Shown: piece after piece, positions 33,217 to 42,357 of the stretch
Layout of the letters: each line of letters opens with the position of its first letter
Numbering within the stretch: the stretch's first letter is position 1
Assembly: GCA_018830885.1 (NCBI GenBank)
Contig: JAHJRI010000163.1
Coordinates: 1 to 44,514, forward strand
Direction: 5' to 3'
Length of the DNA: 44,514 bases
From: a bacterium
GTDB taxonomy: Bacteria > SAR324 > XYD2-FULL-50-16
Position numbers and translations under genes: made by a program
The notes under the pieces: model-generated
What the model saw: only the letters and a program-made list of their open reading frames with translations
Databases searched by the model: none
Told to the model about the DNA's origin: nothing

Positions 33217-34611
33217 ATGGGAGGATTAGTCAAAGATCTGGTGCGCCTGGTCGGCAGGGACTCCGTCAAGGGGGATCCGGAGGATCTTCTGGTGTACCAG
33301 GCCGATGCGACCGGCTACTTCGCAAAAGGGAACCCGGATGCCATTGTGCTGCCCGGGACGACGGAGGCGGTCTCAAAAGTGGTGGCCTATGCCTGCGACC
33401 ATCACATTCCGGTCACGCCCAGGGGGGCCGGCAGTGGTCTGTCCGGTGGTTGCACGCCCATCCGGGGGGGGATTGTCCTGGATATGAAACGGATGAACCG
33501 GATCCTGGACATCAACAAGGGCAATCTAACCGCCAACGCTGAATCTGGTGTCGTGCTGGCCGATTTTCACCGGGCTGTGATCCGGCAGAATCTTTTTTAT
33601 CCACCGGATCCCCAGAGCATGACTGTCTGCACCCTGGGTGGAAATGTCTCGACACGGGCAGGTGGACCCCACGGAGTCAAGTACGGCACGACCGGGAACT
33701 ATGTCCTGGGGCTGGAAGTGGTCCTGCCCGACGGTTCGGTGATCCAGACCGGCGGATCCTGCGTCAAGCATTCGGTTGGCTATGATATTACCCATCTCAT
33801 GACCGGCGCTGAAGGCACCCTGGGCGTGATTACCCGGGTGACGGTGCGTCTGCTGCCCAAGCCGGCCTCGGACCGGACGGTGATCATTGTCTGCGCCAGT
33901 ATTCAAAAGGCCGTGGAAACGGTGTCGGCGATTATCGCCCGGGGGATTGTACCGGCTACCCTCGAATATATTCCCAAGCGATCCATCTCTCTGATGAACC
34001 GCTATATTACACCTCCCCTGGAAATTGAAGGAGAGGCATTTTTATTCCTGAAGGTGGATGGCTCGAGTGTTCAGATAACAGAGGAGTCTGAGAACATCCG
34101 GCAGGTATGCCTGGACCTCGGAGCGACCCATGTCAAGGTTATTGAGGATCCCAGGGAGGCCGCCTCCTACTGGAAGGCGCGCACGGCGGCATATCCCCTG
34201 GCCCTGTCGATTATGAAAAAGATCATCATTGAGGATGTCACCGTACCGAGAGACAAGATTCCGCAGTTTGCCGAGTCGCTGAAAGCCATTGCAGCTGCGA
34301 CCGGGCTCATCATAGGGATGAGTGGACATGCCGGTGACGGCAATCTGCATCCCTCCATCAGTTTTCTGCAGCTCAGTGATGATATGGAGGAGAAGACCGA
34401 TGCCGCCATTCGGAAAATTATCGAGTCCGGGCTTGACTATGGGGGGTGTATCTCCGGCGAGCACGGGATCGGGCTGCACAAGTCGGCCTTTATTGAAATG
34501 GAGCTGGGTCGCCGGCAGATCGAGCTGTTCAAGGATATCAAGCGGGCCGTCGATCCGGCGGGGATCATGAACCCGGGGAAGATATGGGTAGAGGAGGACC
34601 AGTCATGCTGA
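33217..34611 (+). CDS. glcD: FAD-linked 2-hydroxyacid dehydrogenase (GlcD/D-lactate dehydrogenase type)
   Basis: This 464-aa protein has a PCMH FAD-binding domain (VTPRGAGSGLSGGCTPIRGG; TLGGNVSTRAGGPHGVKYG) and a C-terminal cap with GHAGDGNLHP and GEHGIGLHKSAFI, as in glycolate oxidase GlcD and LdhD. It would oxidise glycolate, D-lactate or a related 2-hydroxyacid and pass electrons to the GlcF-like partner. Start is the ATG at 33217 with AGAAGAG upstream. The stop overlaps the start of glcF by seven bases. In sulfate reducers such pairs are usually lactate dehydrogenases; the substrate is not proven. Confidence 0.88.
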   Translation: MGGLVKDLVRLVGRDSVKGDPEDLLVYQADATGYFAKGNPDAIVLPGTTEAVSKVVAYACDHHIPVTPRGAGSGLSGGCTPIRGGIVLDMKRMNRILDINKGNLTANAESGVVLADFHRAVIRQNLFYPPDPQSMTVCTLGGNVSTRAGGPHGVKYGTTGNYVLGLEVVLPDGSVIQTGGSCVKHSVGYDITHLMTGAEGTLGVITRVTVRLLPKPASDRTVIIVCASIQKAVETVSAIIARGIVPATLEYIPKRSISLMNRYITPPLEIEGEAFLFLKVDGSSVQITEESENIRQVCLDLGATHVKVIEDPREAASYWKARTAAYPLALSIMKKIIIEDVTVPRDKIPQFAESLKAIAAATGLIIGMSGHAGDGNLHPSISFLQLSDDMEEKTDAAIRKIIESGLDYGGCISGEHGIGLHKSAFIEMELGRRQIELFKDIKRAVDPAGIMNPGKIWVEEDQSC

Positions 34612-35825
34612 CCGATTTGACAAGTTATGAAGACCTGATGGACAAGTGCTCCAGCTGTTCCTTCTGTGAGGCGACCTGCCCGGTTTTTCGGGCAGACCTG
34701 CTGGAGACGCACGTGGCCCGCGCACGGATGGTGATTATCCGCGAAGCGCTGGTCAACAAATCCCTGCCCGTTTCCAAACGGGTGCATGAGATCATCAATC
34801 GCTGCCTGTTGTGTACCAACTGCAAGCAGACCTGCCCGGCCGCGGTCCCGGTGAACGAGATCGTGATCGCTGCCCGGTATGAACTGTACAAGGGCAAGCG
34901 CATGAACCTGCCCCGGCGGATGCTGCTGAAACAGATCATGGAGAACAGGGGGGTCACCGGTCTGCTGAAGAAGGCCGAGTCCCTGGCCAAACTGGCTGGC
35001 ATCTCTCCCCGGGAGATCCCGAAAATTCCGGAGCGCTCCTTTGCCGACCTGTACCAGGGCACCTATGCACCAAAGGGAGAGATCCGGGCCAAGGCCCTCT
35101 ATTTTGTCGGTTGCGGCACCAATACCCTCTATCCGGACACGGGGGACGCCGTGATGAAGGTTCTGGCGCACAACGGGATTGAAGTGACGATCCCTGAAGG
35201 GATGGTCTGCTGCGGGATTCCTTCACTGGCAGAGGGAGACATCGAGACCGCCCGCCGGATGATGGAAACCAACCTCTCGCTTCTGGCGGATAGCGAAGCG
35301 GATGTGATCCTGACCGACTGCACCTCCTGCGGACTGACATTTAAGGAAAAGCTGCTCAAAGTGATCCCCGCCGATGATCCGCTGTATGAAAAAGCGGTGG
35401 CGGTATCAGGCAGGATCAGGGAGGTGACCGACTACCTCAACCAGGTCGGACTGGTGCCCGCTTCCCTGTCGCTGGACCGGACATATACCTATCATGTTCC
35501 CTGTCATGGAAACTGGACCCCGACCCTCAATGAGGCTCCCCGGGAACTGCTGTCCACCATCGGCCAGGCGGAACGGGTGGAGCTTGAAAACCCCGATACC
35601 TGCTGTGGGGCGGGGGGGGCTTTCTTTATCGATTTTAAGGAGCTGTCTCAAAAAATCCGGGCACCGAAGCTCGAGGATATTGCCAACACCGGGGTCGATC
35701 TGGTCGTGACCCAGTGCCCCTCATGTCGCTCCTACCTGGGTTCGGCCCTTGGGGAAGCACAGCGGGTGGTTCACCCCATCACCCTGCTGGCGATGGCATA
35801 CGGGTTTGAGGATCTCGGGGATTGA
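34605..35825 (+). CDS. glcF: Iron-sulfur subunit of glycolate/D-lactate oxidase (GlcF-like)
   Basis: This 406-aa protein carries two 4Fe-4S motifs near the N-terminus, CSSCSFCEATCP and CLLCTNCKQTCP. Two CCG (cysteine-rich) domains follow: FVGCGTNTLYP with MVCCGIP, and CHGNW with DTCCGAGGAFF, plus CPSC near the end. This is the GlcF/heterodisulfide-reductase-like electron relay. GAGGAGG at 34591-34597 precedes the ATG at 34605. It is translationally coupled to glcD. Electrons probably go to the quinone pool or a membrane complex not encoded here. It converges on ald. Confidence 0.9.
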   Translation: MLTDLTSYEDLMDKCSSCSFCEATCPVFRADLLETHVARARMVIIREALVNKSLPVSKRVHEIINRCLLCTNCKQTCPAAVPVNEIVIAARYELYKGKRMNLPRRMLLKQIMENRGVTGLLKKAESLAKLAGISPREIPKIPERSFADLYQGTYAPKGEIRAKALYFVGCGTNTLYPDTGDAVMKVLAHNGIEVTIPEGMVCCGIPSLAEGDIETARRMMETNLSLLADSEADVILTDCTSCGLTFKEKLLKVIPADDPLYEKAVAVSGRIREVTDYLNQVGLVPASLSLDRTYTYHVPCHGNWTPTLNEAPRELLSTIGQAERVELENPDTCCGAGGAFFIDFKELSQKIRAPKLEDIANTGVDLVVTQCPSCRSYLGSALGEAQRVVHPITLLAMAYGFEDLGD

Positions 35826-35915
35826 GCCTGGCAAGGGTCCGGTGTCACTGCAACCCGCTGGTGCCACACCCGCTTCGGGAAAGAGGCGGCTGTGGCGCAG
35901 ATGAAACAGGCGGGG

Positions 35916-37028
35916 TTACAACAGGGTATCCACATCCACCAGTGGCATGTCAAAGGCGCTGGCGACCCCTTCATAGCAGACATGACCATTGATCACGTTG
36001 GCCCCCAGTTTCATTTCCCTGCTGGATTTCATGGCTTCCCGCCATCCCTTGTTGGCGATTTGCAGCGCATAGGGCAGGGTGGCGTTGGTCAGGGCCAGGG
36101 TCGAGGTTTTGGCCACCGCACCCGGCATGTTGGCGACGCAGTAATGGATCACATCGTCAATGATGTAGATCGGGTCCGTGTGGGTGGTGGCCTTTGAAGT
36201 CTCAAAACAGCCTCCCTGGTCGATGGCGACATCCACCAGTACGGAACCTTTCTTCATGGTCTTCAGCATATCCCGGGTCACCAGCTTGGTTGCCTTGGCC
36301 CCCGGAATCAGAACTGCCCCCACCACCACGTCGGCCTCCTTGACCAGTTTACGGATGGTCGCCGGGCTGGACATCAGGGTGATACAGTTGGGCGGCATGA
36401 CATCAGCCAGGTAGCGCAGGCGGGACAGGTTCATATCCAGGATGTAGACCTTGGTTCCCAGACCACAGGCCATCCGGGCGGCGTTGGTGCCGACAATTCC
36501 CCCGCCCAGGACGACAACGGTTCCCGGGTCGACCCCGGGCACACCGCCCAGCAGCACCCCTTCACCACCCTGTGCCATTTCCAGGTATTTGGCGCCCTGC
36601 TGGATCGCCATGCGCCCTGCCACCTCGCTCATGGGTGTCAGCAGGGGCAGGGACCGGTCTTCCTTCTGGATCGTTTCATAGGCGATACAGACCGCCTTGG
36701 ACTTGATCAGGGCATGGGTCAGGGGTTCGTTGGCTGCCAGGTGCAGGTAGGTGAAGATGATCTGGCCTTCCCGGATCAACTTGTACTCTTTCTCAAGGGG
36801 CTCCTTGACATGCATGACCATATCCGAGCGCTCGTAAATCTCACTGGGAGAAGCGACGAGTTCAGCCCCCGCCTTGAGATAACGGTCGTTGCTGAATCCG
36901 CTGCCGACCCCCGCGCCCTTTTCAACCAGGACGGTATGGTGATTTAAGACAAGAACCTCGACACCGGCTGGTGTCATGGAAACGCGGTTCTCTTCTGTTT
37001 TGATCTCTTTCAGTACCCCGATGATCAT
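35916..37028 (-). CDS. ald: Alanine dehydrogenase
   Basis: This 370-aa NAD-dependent enzyme interconverts L-alanine and pyruvate + ammonia. [20 protein letters not shown] is the family N-terminus. [11 protein letters not shown] has the substrate lysine, TYLHLAAN the catalytic His, and [21 protein letters not shown] the Rossmann loop. [14 protein letters not shown] near the C-terminus is also typical. AGGAG precedes the ATG. It is the third enzyme gene of the taurine operon, where it regenerates the pyruvate consumed by the aminotransferase, as known for Bilophila-type taurine use. Confidence 0.95.
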   Translation of the reverse strand: MIIGVLKEIKTEENRVSMTPAGVEVLVLNHHTVLVEKGAGVGSGFSNDRYLKAGAELVASPSEIYERSDMVMHVKEPLEKEYKLIREGQIIFTYLHLAANEPLTHALIKSKAVCIAYETIQKEDRSLPLLTPMSEVAGRMAIQQGAKYLEMAQGGEGVLLGGVPGVDPGTVVVLGGGIVGTNAARMACGLGTKVYILDMNLSRLRYLADVMPPNCITLMSSPATIRKLVKEADVVVGAVLIPGAKATKLVTRDMLKTMKKGSVLVDVAIDQGGCFETSKATTHTDPIYIIDDVIHYCVANMPGAVAKTSTLALTNATLPYALQIANKGWREAMKSSREMKLGANVINGHVCYEGVASAFDMPLVDVDTLL

Positions 37029-37118
37029 GGTAAACTCCTGAATTAAAAATTGAGGTTGGCCAGACCGGACCTGGCGGAGAGGCCGGGTCCGGTCGCTTGT
37101 GTGATGGTTGTCAAACGA

Positions 37119-38519
37119 TTACCCGAACGTCTTTTCGATGGCTGCTCCCACAGCAGCGACAATGGTATCCACCTGTTCCCGGGTGATGATCAGGCTGGGA
37201 GCAAAATTCATGATATTGTTGAACCCGTCGAAACTGGTGTTGGTGCGTCCGACGATGACCTTTTCGGCCATGACATTACCCATCAGCTGCGCCATCTGGT
37301 TTTCCGTGATCGGCTCCTTGGTGGCCCGGTTGGAGACAAATTCGATCCCGGCAAAGAGGCCCAGACCCCGGATATCGCCTACGACCGCATACTTTTTCAA
37401 CGACTCCAGCTGCGCATTCAGGTATGCCCCCACGTCAGCCGAGTTTTCGACAAGATGTTCGTCTTCAATAATACGGGTGCTTTCCAGAGCCGCCGTCAGG
37501 GCAGCCGTACAGCCGCCGTAGGTTGAAATATCCCTGAAATAGTTCAGCCGGGTCTTCGGATCGGTGGGGTCATTCAGAAAAATATCGAAGATCTTCTGCT
37601 TGACGACCGTGGCTGACAGTGCCCCATATGAACTGGCGAGACCCTTGGCCATGGTGATGATCTCCGGATCGACATCGTAATGCTGGTGGCCCCAGAATTT
37701 CCCGGTTCTGCCAAATCCGCAGACGACTTCATCCATGATCATCCAGATATCGTACCGGCGGCAGATCTCCTGGAGAACGGGGTAGTACTCGGGAACCGGT
37801 TTGAGGATGCCACCGCCGGCGGTAATGGGTTCGACAATCAGGGCACCGATGGTCTCGGGTCCTTCTTTGAGAATGATATCCTCCACTTTTCTGGCGCATT
37901 CGATGTTGCAGTTGCCGTAGGTCTTGTCATAGGGGCAGCGGTAACAGGCACAATGGGGGAATTCAACAAACCCCTCCACGAACGGCCCGAAATGCTGGCG
38001 TCTCTGTGCCTGACCGGTGGCGCTCATGGCGCCGATGGTTGTGCCGTGGTAATCCCGGTCACGGTACATGATTTTATATTTGCCTTTGCGGCTGGGATCG
38101 ACATGGGACGCCTGGCGGACGATCTTAAAGGCTTTTTCATTGGCTTCAGATCCGGAGTTGGAGAAGAAAACCTTGTCGTGGTGGGGAAGTTTCTCCAGCA
38201 GTTTCTTTGCAAATTTGATGGCGGGGATGTTGCCGAAAACACCGGCAAAATAGGGCATTTTCTTGAGCTGTTCGCAAACCGCCTCGGCGATGGAGTCACG
38301 ACCGAAACCGACCATGACACTCCAGACACCGCCGGAAGTGGCATCCAGGTACTCACGGCCCCGAATGTCCTTGACCATCAGGCCCTTGCCCTCAACGATG
38401 ATCATCTGTTCCTGGGTTTTAAAAACCTTGTGGGGCTTCAGGTGATGCCACAGGGCATCCCTGTCGCCTGCGACCATCTCTTCTACATCGTACTCAAGCC
38501 AGTTGGTGATGCTATCCAT
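37119..38519 (-). CDS. tpa: Taurine:pyruvate aminotransferase (class III)
   Basis: This 466-aa PLP enzyme transfers the amino group of taurine to pyruvate, giving sulfoacetaldehyde and alanine. Class III landmarks: FFSNSGSEANEKAFKI, DRDYHGTTIGAMSATGQ, WMIMDEVVCGFGRTGKF, and MAKGLASSYG with the PLP-binding lysine. A Cys-rich insert (CACYRCPYDKTYGNCNIEC) and the opening WHHLKPHK fit the Tpa group. Position between xsc and ald makes taurine the best substrate, although close relatives use beta-alanine or hypotaurine. The xsc gene ends 138 bases upstream. Confidence 0.93.
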   Translation of the reverse strand: MDSITNWLEYDVEEMVAGDRDALWHHLKPHKVFKTQEQMIIVEGKGLMVKDIRGREYLDATSGGVWSVMVGFGRDSIAEAVCEQLKKMPYFAGVFGNIPAIKFAKKLLEKLPHHDKVFFSNSGSEANEKAFKIVRQASHVDPSRKGKYKIMYRDRDYHGTTIGAMSATGQAQRRQHFGPFVEGFVEFPHCACYRCPYDKTYGNCNIECARKVEDIILKEGPETIGALIVEPITAGGGILKPVPEYYPVLQEICRRYDIWMIMDEVVCGFGRTGKFWGHQHYDVDPEIITMAKGLASSYGALSATVVKQKIFDIFLNDPTDPKTRLNYFRDISTYGGCTAALTAALESTRIIEDEHLVENSADVGAYLNAQLESLKKYAVVGDIRGLGLFAGIEFVSNRATKEPITENQMAQLMGNVMAEKVIVGRTNTSFDGFNNIMNFAPSLIITREQVDTIVAAVGAAIEKTFG

Positions 38520-38657
38520 AGGGGAACTCTCTTAAAAGCGAAACGTTATGAATGAACCACCGGCTCCACTTTCGCAGCACATCCGGTGTTGATCGACTTC
38601 TACAGGCTCCCGGGGCAGAGATCGGCCTGCCCCGGAAGCGTTCCGGGTCACGGTCCG

Positions 38658-40445
38658 TTAATCGTTTTTTTGAGGACGCATGTCGGCCTTTTTGATACCG
38701 GCCACGGCCACCGGCTTCTTCATGGCATCCCGGCGGAAAGGTTCGCCCAGTTCCATATTGGTCAGCACCTCAATAAAGGTGGTCACCCCGTCTTTCATCT
38801 GGGCCTTGATGGCTGCGCTCAACTTCTTCGTCAGATCGTCCATGGTGGTTGCCTGGACTCCCTTGACGCCGCATGCTTTGGCGACAGCGGCATAGGAAAC
38901 ATCCCGGTTCAGCTCCGTGCCGACAAAGTTGTCGTCGTACCAGAGGGTGGTGTTTCGCTTCTCAGCTCCCCAGTGGTAGTTACGGAAAACGATCATCGTG
39001 ATGGCGGGCCACTCTTCCCGGCCGATTGCTGCCATTTCGTTCATGGAGATCCCAAAAGCCCCGTCACCGGCAAAACCGACGACCGGAAGGTCGGGCCGGG
39101 CGATCTTGGCGCCGCAGATTGCCGGGAACCCATACCCGCAGGGTCCAAACATCCCCGGGGCCAGGTATTTGCGGCCCTCTTCAAAGGTCGGATAGGCGGC
39201 ACCCAAAGCACAGCTGTTACCGATGTCCGAGGAGATGATCGCCTCCTTGGGCAGGGCCTTGATAATGGCGCGCCAGGCCATGCGGGAGGTGATTTTTTCC
39301 GGATCGGCTTTGCGGGCCCGTGCGTTCCATGTGGTGCCGGGATCGTCCTCTTCATGATCCATGGTCGCCAGTTGTGCCGCCCAGTCCGCCTTGATCTTGG
39401 CAATGGTCGCCTTGCGCTCTTTGCGACCGGCATCCCCGGCTGTGGGGGAAAGCCGGGCCAGGATCCCGTTGGCCACTTTTCTGGCGTCGCCGACGATACC
39501 CACCGCCACCGGTTTGGTCAGGCCGATGCGATCCGGGTTGATGTCCACCTGGATGATCGCCGCTTTGGTCGGCCAGTAATCCATGCCGTATCCGGGCAGG
39601 GTGGCGAAGGGGTTCAGGCGGGTGCCCAGGGCCAGAACCACATCCGCCTTGGCAATCAACTGCATGCCGGCCTTGGAGCCGTTATATCCCAGAACACCCG
39701 CAGACAGCGGATGACTTCCCGGGAAAGCGTCGTTGTGCTGGTAGTTGCAGCAGACCGGTGCATCCAGCCGCTCAGCCAGTTTGACGGAGTCCTGGATGGC
39801 CCCGCCGATCACCACCCCGCCACCGTTGAGGATGACCGGAAATTTAGCCTTGGAGAGGAGTTCGGCTGCCCGGGCGATGGCTGCTTCGCCACCGGCCGGT
39901 CGTTCAAACTCGACAATGGCCGGAAGTTCAATCTCAATCACCTGAGTCCAGAAGTCGCGGGGCACATTGATCTGGGCCGGGGCTGAGGCGCGCTTGGCCT
40001 GCAGGATCACCCGGTTGAGAACCTCTGCAATCCGGGAGGGATGTAAAACCTCTTCCTGGTATGCCACCATGTCCTCGAATATGGCCATCTGTGGCACTTC
40101 CTGGAATCCGCCCTGCCCCATGGTCATATTGGCTGCCTGGGGGGTGACCAGCAGAAGGGGGGTATGATTCCAGTAGGCTGTCTTTACCGGGGTCACAAAA
40201 TTGGTAATGCCCGGGCCGTTCTGGGCAACCATCATGGACATCGTGCCGGAAGCCCGGGTAAACCCGTCTGCCATCATGCCGGCGTTGCATTCGTGCCCGC
40301 AGTCCCAGAACGTAATCCCCGCTTTGGGGAACAGGTCGGAAATGGGCATCATCGCTGATCCGATAATTCCGAATGCGTGTTCAATGCCGTGCATCTGCAG
40401 AACCTTGACAAATGCCTCTTCCGTGGTCATTTTTAACTTTGCCAT
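38658..40445 (-). CDS. xsc: Sulfoacetaldehyde acetyltransferase
   Basis: This 595-aa thiamine-diphosphate enzyme converts sulfoacetaldehyde + phosphate to acetyl phosphate + sulfite. MTTEEAFVKVLQMHGIEHAFGIIGSAMMP and CGHECNAGMMADGFTRASG are Xsc-specific, with the cofactor Glu in HECN. The ThDP motif GDGAFGISMNEMAAIG runs to RNYHWG. GGGAG lies about nine bases before the ATG. It follows the GntR gene by 66 bases and heads the enzyme genes. Sulfite made here could feed respiration; no dsr or pta gene is in the window. Confidence 0.96.
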   Translation of the reverse strand: MAKLKMTTEEAFVKVLQMHGIEHAFGIIGSAMMPISDLFPKAGITFWDCGHECNAGMMADGFTRASGTMSMMVAQNGPGITNFVTPVKTAYWNHTPLLLVTPQAANMTMGQGGFQEVPQMAIFEDMVAYQEEVLHPSRIAEVLNRVILQAKRASAPAQINVPRDFWTQVIEIELPAIVEFERPAGGEAAIARAAELLSKAKFPVILNGGGVVIGGAIQDSVKLAERLDAPVCCNYQHNDAFPGSHPLSAGVLGYNGSKAGMQLIAKADVVLALGTRLNPFATLPGYGMDYWPTKAAIIQVDINPDRIGLTKPVAVGIVGDARKVANGILARLSPTAGDAGRKERKATIAKIKADWAAQLATMDHEEDDPGTTWNARARKADPEKITSRMAWRAIIKALPKEAIISSDIGNSCALGAAYPTFEEGRKYLAPGMFGPCGYGFPAICGAKIARPDLPVVGFAGDGAFGISMNEMAAIGREEWPAITMIVFRNYHWGAEKRNTTLWYDDNFVGTELNRDVSYAAVAKACGVKGVQATTMDDLTKKLSAAIKAQMKDGVTTFIEVLTNMELGEPFRRDAMKKPVAVAGIKKADMRPQKND

Positions 40446-40511
40446 ATCTTAATCTCCCGTAAGTGGTTAAAGAAACGAATAAAAATACCAGTCCATCATC
40501 CTTTCTCTGTC

Positions 40512-41207
40512 TCAGGCGGACGGCGCTTCACCTCCTTGCGCGGCTGCGGCGGCCTCCGTCCGGATAAAGTTTTCGGGGTAGTTGAATTTCCAGTGAACCT
40601 CTTTGAGATAGTGAACCGCCTGCTCTTTTTCCCCCGCAGCGATCAGTGAAATCAGATTCCGGTGCTCCTTGACGATCTCCTTTTTAAACCGATCGCGATA
40701 ACTTCTGAGTGCAAATCCGAAAACCCTCAGCTTGAGGATGCTGACATAACCGGTCAGCTCGTCATTGCCGGAAAGATCCAGAAAAACCCGGTGCAGCTGA
40801 ATATTGGCCTCGTGGAATTTCCGGTTCTGCTCCTCGACAATGTACCGGGCCATGGCTTCATTGAAACCATCCATGGCCACGATCCGCTCGGTCGTGATGC
40901 GGTCGAAAACGGCCATGAGCACCTGGGATTCCAGTGCCCCCAAAATCTCAAAAATGTTCAGCAACTGCTCATAGGTCAGAACGTTGATCATCACGCCCCG
41001 CTGGGGCATGATCGTGACCAGCCCCTGAACCTCCATCTGGGCCAGCGCCTCACGAAGCGGGGTGCGACTGATATTCAGCTCTTCCGTCAATTTCCGCACA
41101 TTGATCAGGGAACCCTGGGCCAACGCCCCCTGTTCGATCTGGTTACTGAGATAGTCAAAAATCTGCCTGCGCAGACTCCAGTTATGCTGCGTGTTGATGG
41201 GTGACAT
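40512..41207 (-). CDS. GntR-family (FadR/FCD-type) regulator of the taurine operon
   Basis: This is a 231-aa cytosolic transcription factor. Residues about 12-75 form the winged helix (IFDYLSNQIEQGAL, NVRKLTEELNISRTPLREAL, QRGVMINVL), and 85-215 an all-helical FCD ligand domain with E-H-type metal positions (HEANIQLHRVFLDLSGN, KEHRNLISLIAAGEK). The C-terminus is Ala-rich. It is the first gene of the operon with xsc, tpa and ald. Its upstream region has a promoter overlapped by a palindrome, so ligand-relieved autorepression is likely. The inducer (taurine or sulfoacetaldehyde) is inferred, not shown. Confidence 0.88.
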   Translation of the reverse strand: MSPINTQHNWSLRRQIFDYLSNQIEQGALAQGSLINVRKLTEELNISRTPLREALAQMEVQGLVTIMPQRGVMINVLTYEQLLNIFEILGALESQVLMAVFDRITTERIVAMDGFNEAMARYIVEEQNRKFHEANIQLHRVFLDLSGNDELTGYVSILKLRVFGFALRSYRDRFKKEIVKEHRNLISLIAAGEKEQAVHYLKEVHWKFNYPENFIRTEAAAAAQGGEAPSA

Positions 41208-41255
41208 CGGTAAACCTGCCTCAAAGAATGGTGATTTCCCCTCAATATAAAAATA

Positions 41256-41284
41256 GGGATACTAGGATCCCAGTTGCGTGTCAA
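41256..41284 (-). promoter_or_regulatory. Promoter and palindromic operator of the taurine operon
   Basis: On minus, TTGACA (41284-41279) is followed after 17 bases by TATCCC (41261-41256). The imperfect palindrome GGGATCCTAGTATCCC (41271-41256, 14 of 16 positions symmetric) overlaps the spacer and the -10. A GntR dimer binding here would block RNA polymerase. It is 49 bases upstream of the GntR start codon. Confidence 0.55.
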
Positions 41285-41440
41285 TAGAAAAATCCCCTTT
41301 TTTTTTAATCTTTTTGGCCGTGATCAACTAAATATTGATAGCTTTTTACAACAAAATGATAACCCGGTATCCATCCATAACTTCACACCAGTCGCTTGAG
41401 GGTGCGAGTCTCATACCAACCAGCATGCTCTGTCGGGCAC

Positions 41441-41687
41441 AACGAAACATGAGAATGATATCGCGGTGTTGACCCGCGACTGATATGAACTCCTTTCTAT
41501 TGGGAGACTTATTTCAAGATGATCCAGGACTTGCTTTGCTCAAACAGTTGGGTCTCGGACGCTTCACTTCGTCAAGATCATCTAAGAAACTGCTCCAAGC
41601 AATTGAAACAGCACTATGACAGTCACTCAGCTCAGCTTGTTTTCCTCCGTGATCTCCGTGTCTCTGTGGTGAGTGTTTTTTATACAA
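41441..41687 (-). repeat. Dispersed intergenic repeat family A, copy 3 (longest form)
   Basis: The reverse complement of this segment carries all modules of copy 1 in the same order with few substitutions, from the end matching 17234 to the end matching 17409. It also has about 70 extra bases between the TTTCAATTGCT module and the ATCATCTTGAAATAAG module. The extra piece begins and ends near related words (TAGATGATCTTGA and GGATCATCTTGA), so copy 1 can be derived by deletion between them. Confidence 0.85.
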
Positions 41688-41762
41688 TCCAGCATGTCCG
41701 CCGGGTGGGGGACAACTAGGGCTGAGGACGTGTGCTCTGTTTTTTCGGGAATTGGAAAACGG

Positions 41763-41792
41763 TTGACTTATTCAGCGAATGTGAAATAATAT
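41763..41792 (+). promoter_or_regulatory. Sigma70-like promoter of the small gene at 41848
   Basis: TTGACT (41763-41768) and TAATAT (41787-41792) are 18 bases apart; a 17-base alternative gives ATAATA. The boxes match five of six at -35 and four to five of six at -10, which is good for this window, and they lie 56 bases before the start codon. Confidence 0.5.
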
Positions 41793-41847
41793 CAATAAGA
41801 AAAAAAAATTGGGGTGTCTAAAGGCACCGTTATATTTCGGGGGATAT

Positions 41848-42174
41848 ATGAAACTGAGTAATAAACCGACATCGGAAATAAAGGAGGAATTGGAAGCGCT
41901 TGAAAATGAGATTAAACTCAGGAAAAAAGCGAAGCGGAAGTTGGGCAGGGAGATCAAAAAACAGAAGAAAATCAAACCCCCTCGACAAACGGTGCCTGGT
42001 AAGGGGCTCGATGGGTTTATGAAACCGGAACAGCAGGAGATCCCGGTTGGCGCGTCCGGTCTGGAAGAGATCTGCGATATCAAGGATCAAGAACAATTAA
42101 AAGGGATCCTGGACGACGACGATGCCGGTGTCCGGATAGACGAAGCAAACGGTCTGGAGGATCTGACAGGTTAA
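41848..42174 (+). CDS. Small hypothetical protein with basic N-half and acidic C-half
   Basis: This is a 108-aa protein of no family I recognise. Residues 8-43 are a highly charged predicted helix (EIKEELEALENEIKLRKKAKR...) with coiled-coil character. Residues 44-75 are Pro/Gly-rich and the last 30 are strongly acidic (ILDDDDAGVRIDE). GGGGGA lies five bases before the ATG at 41848 and a good promoter lies upstream, which supports expression. It is followed at once by a decayed acyl-CoA ligase tail, so it may have been joined to that locus by a deletion. Confidence 0.6.
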   Translation: MKLSNKPTSEIKEELEALENEIKLRKKAKRKLGREIKKQKKIKPPRQTVPGKGLDGFMKPEQQEIPVGASGLEEICDIKDQEQLKGILDDDDAGVRIDEANGLEDLTG

Positions 42175-42177
42175 TTG

Positions 42178-42337
42178 GCGGAAAAGAGGGTGGCCAGGTA
42201 CAAATACCCCGAGCGGGTCGAGATCATCGGGATCATTCCCCCGCAACCCGGTGGGGAAAATACTGAAAAACCAGCTGCGGGACGATATGCGGTTACAGGG
42301 CACCGCCCGCTTGGGGGCTGTGCCCTGGACCGAATAG
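42178..42337 (+). pseudogene. C-terminal remnant of an acyl-CoA ligase with frameshift
   Basis: Read in phase with the preceding stop codon, the sequence gives AEKRVARYKYPERVEIIGII. After a run of five Cs (42238-42242) the frame must shift by one to continue RNPVGKILKNQLRDDM and end LGAVPWTE-stop. The combined string is the C-terminal lid of AMP-forming acyl-CoA synthetases, where RNPVGKILK holds the catalytic lysine. The remaining 450 or more residues of the enzyme are absent. Removing one C restores a continuous frame, but without a start or N-domain the piece is a relic. Confidence 0.75.
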
Positions 42338-42357
42338 CCGGATGGTTGGCATGACTG

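Larger units (their letters stand above)
41208..41847. other. Divergent intergenic region with operator, repeat A3 and small-gene promoter
   Basis: This 640-base gap holds, left to right, the promoter/operator of the GntR-xsc operon (41256-41284), an AT-rich stretch with T- and A-runs, repeat A copy 3 (41441-41687) and a plus-strand promoter (41763-41792) for the small gene at 41848. No protein-coding sequence is supported. Confidence 0.65.

Noticed and set aside
41519..41719. Short plus-strand frame within repeat A copy 3
   Set aside because: It lies wholly in the repeat; its peptide merely reflects the CTCTGTGGTGAG-type module and has no ribosome site.
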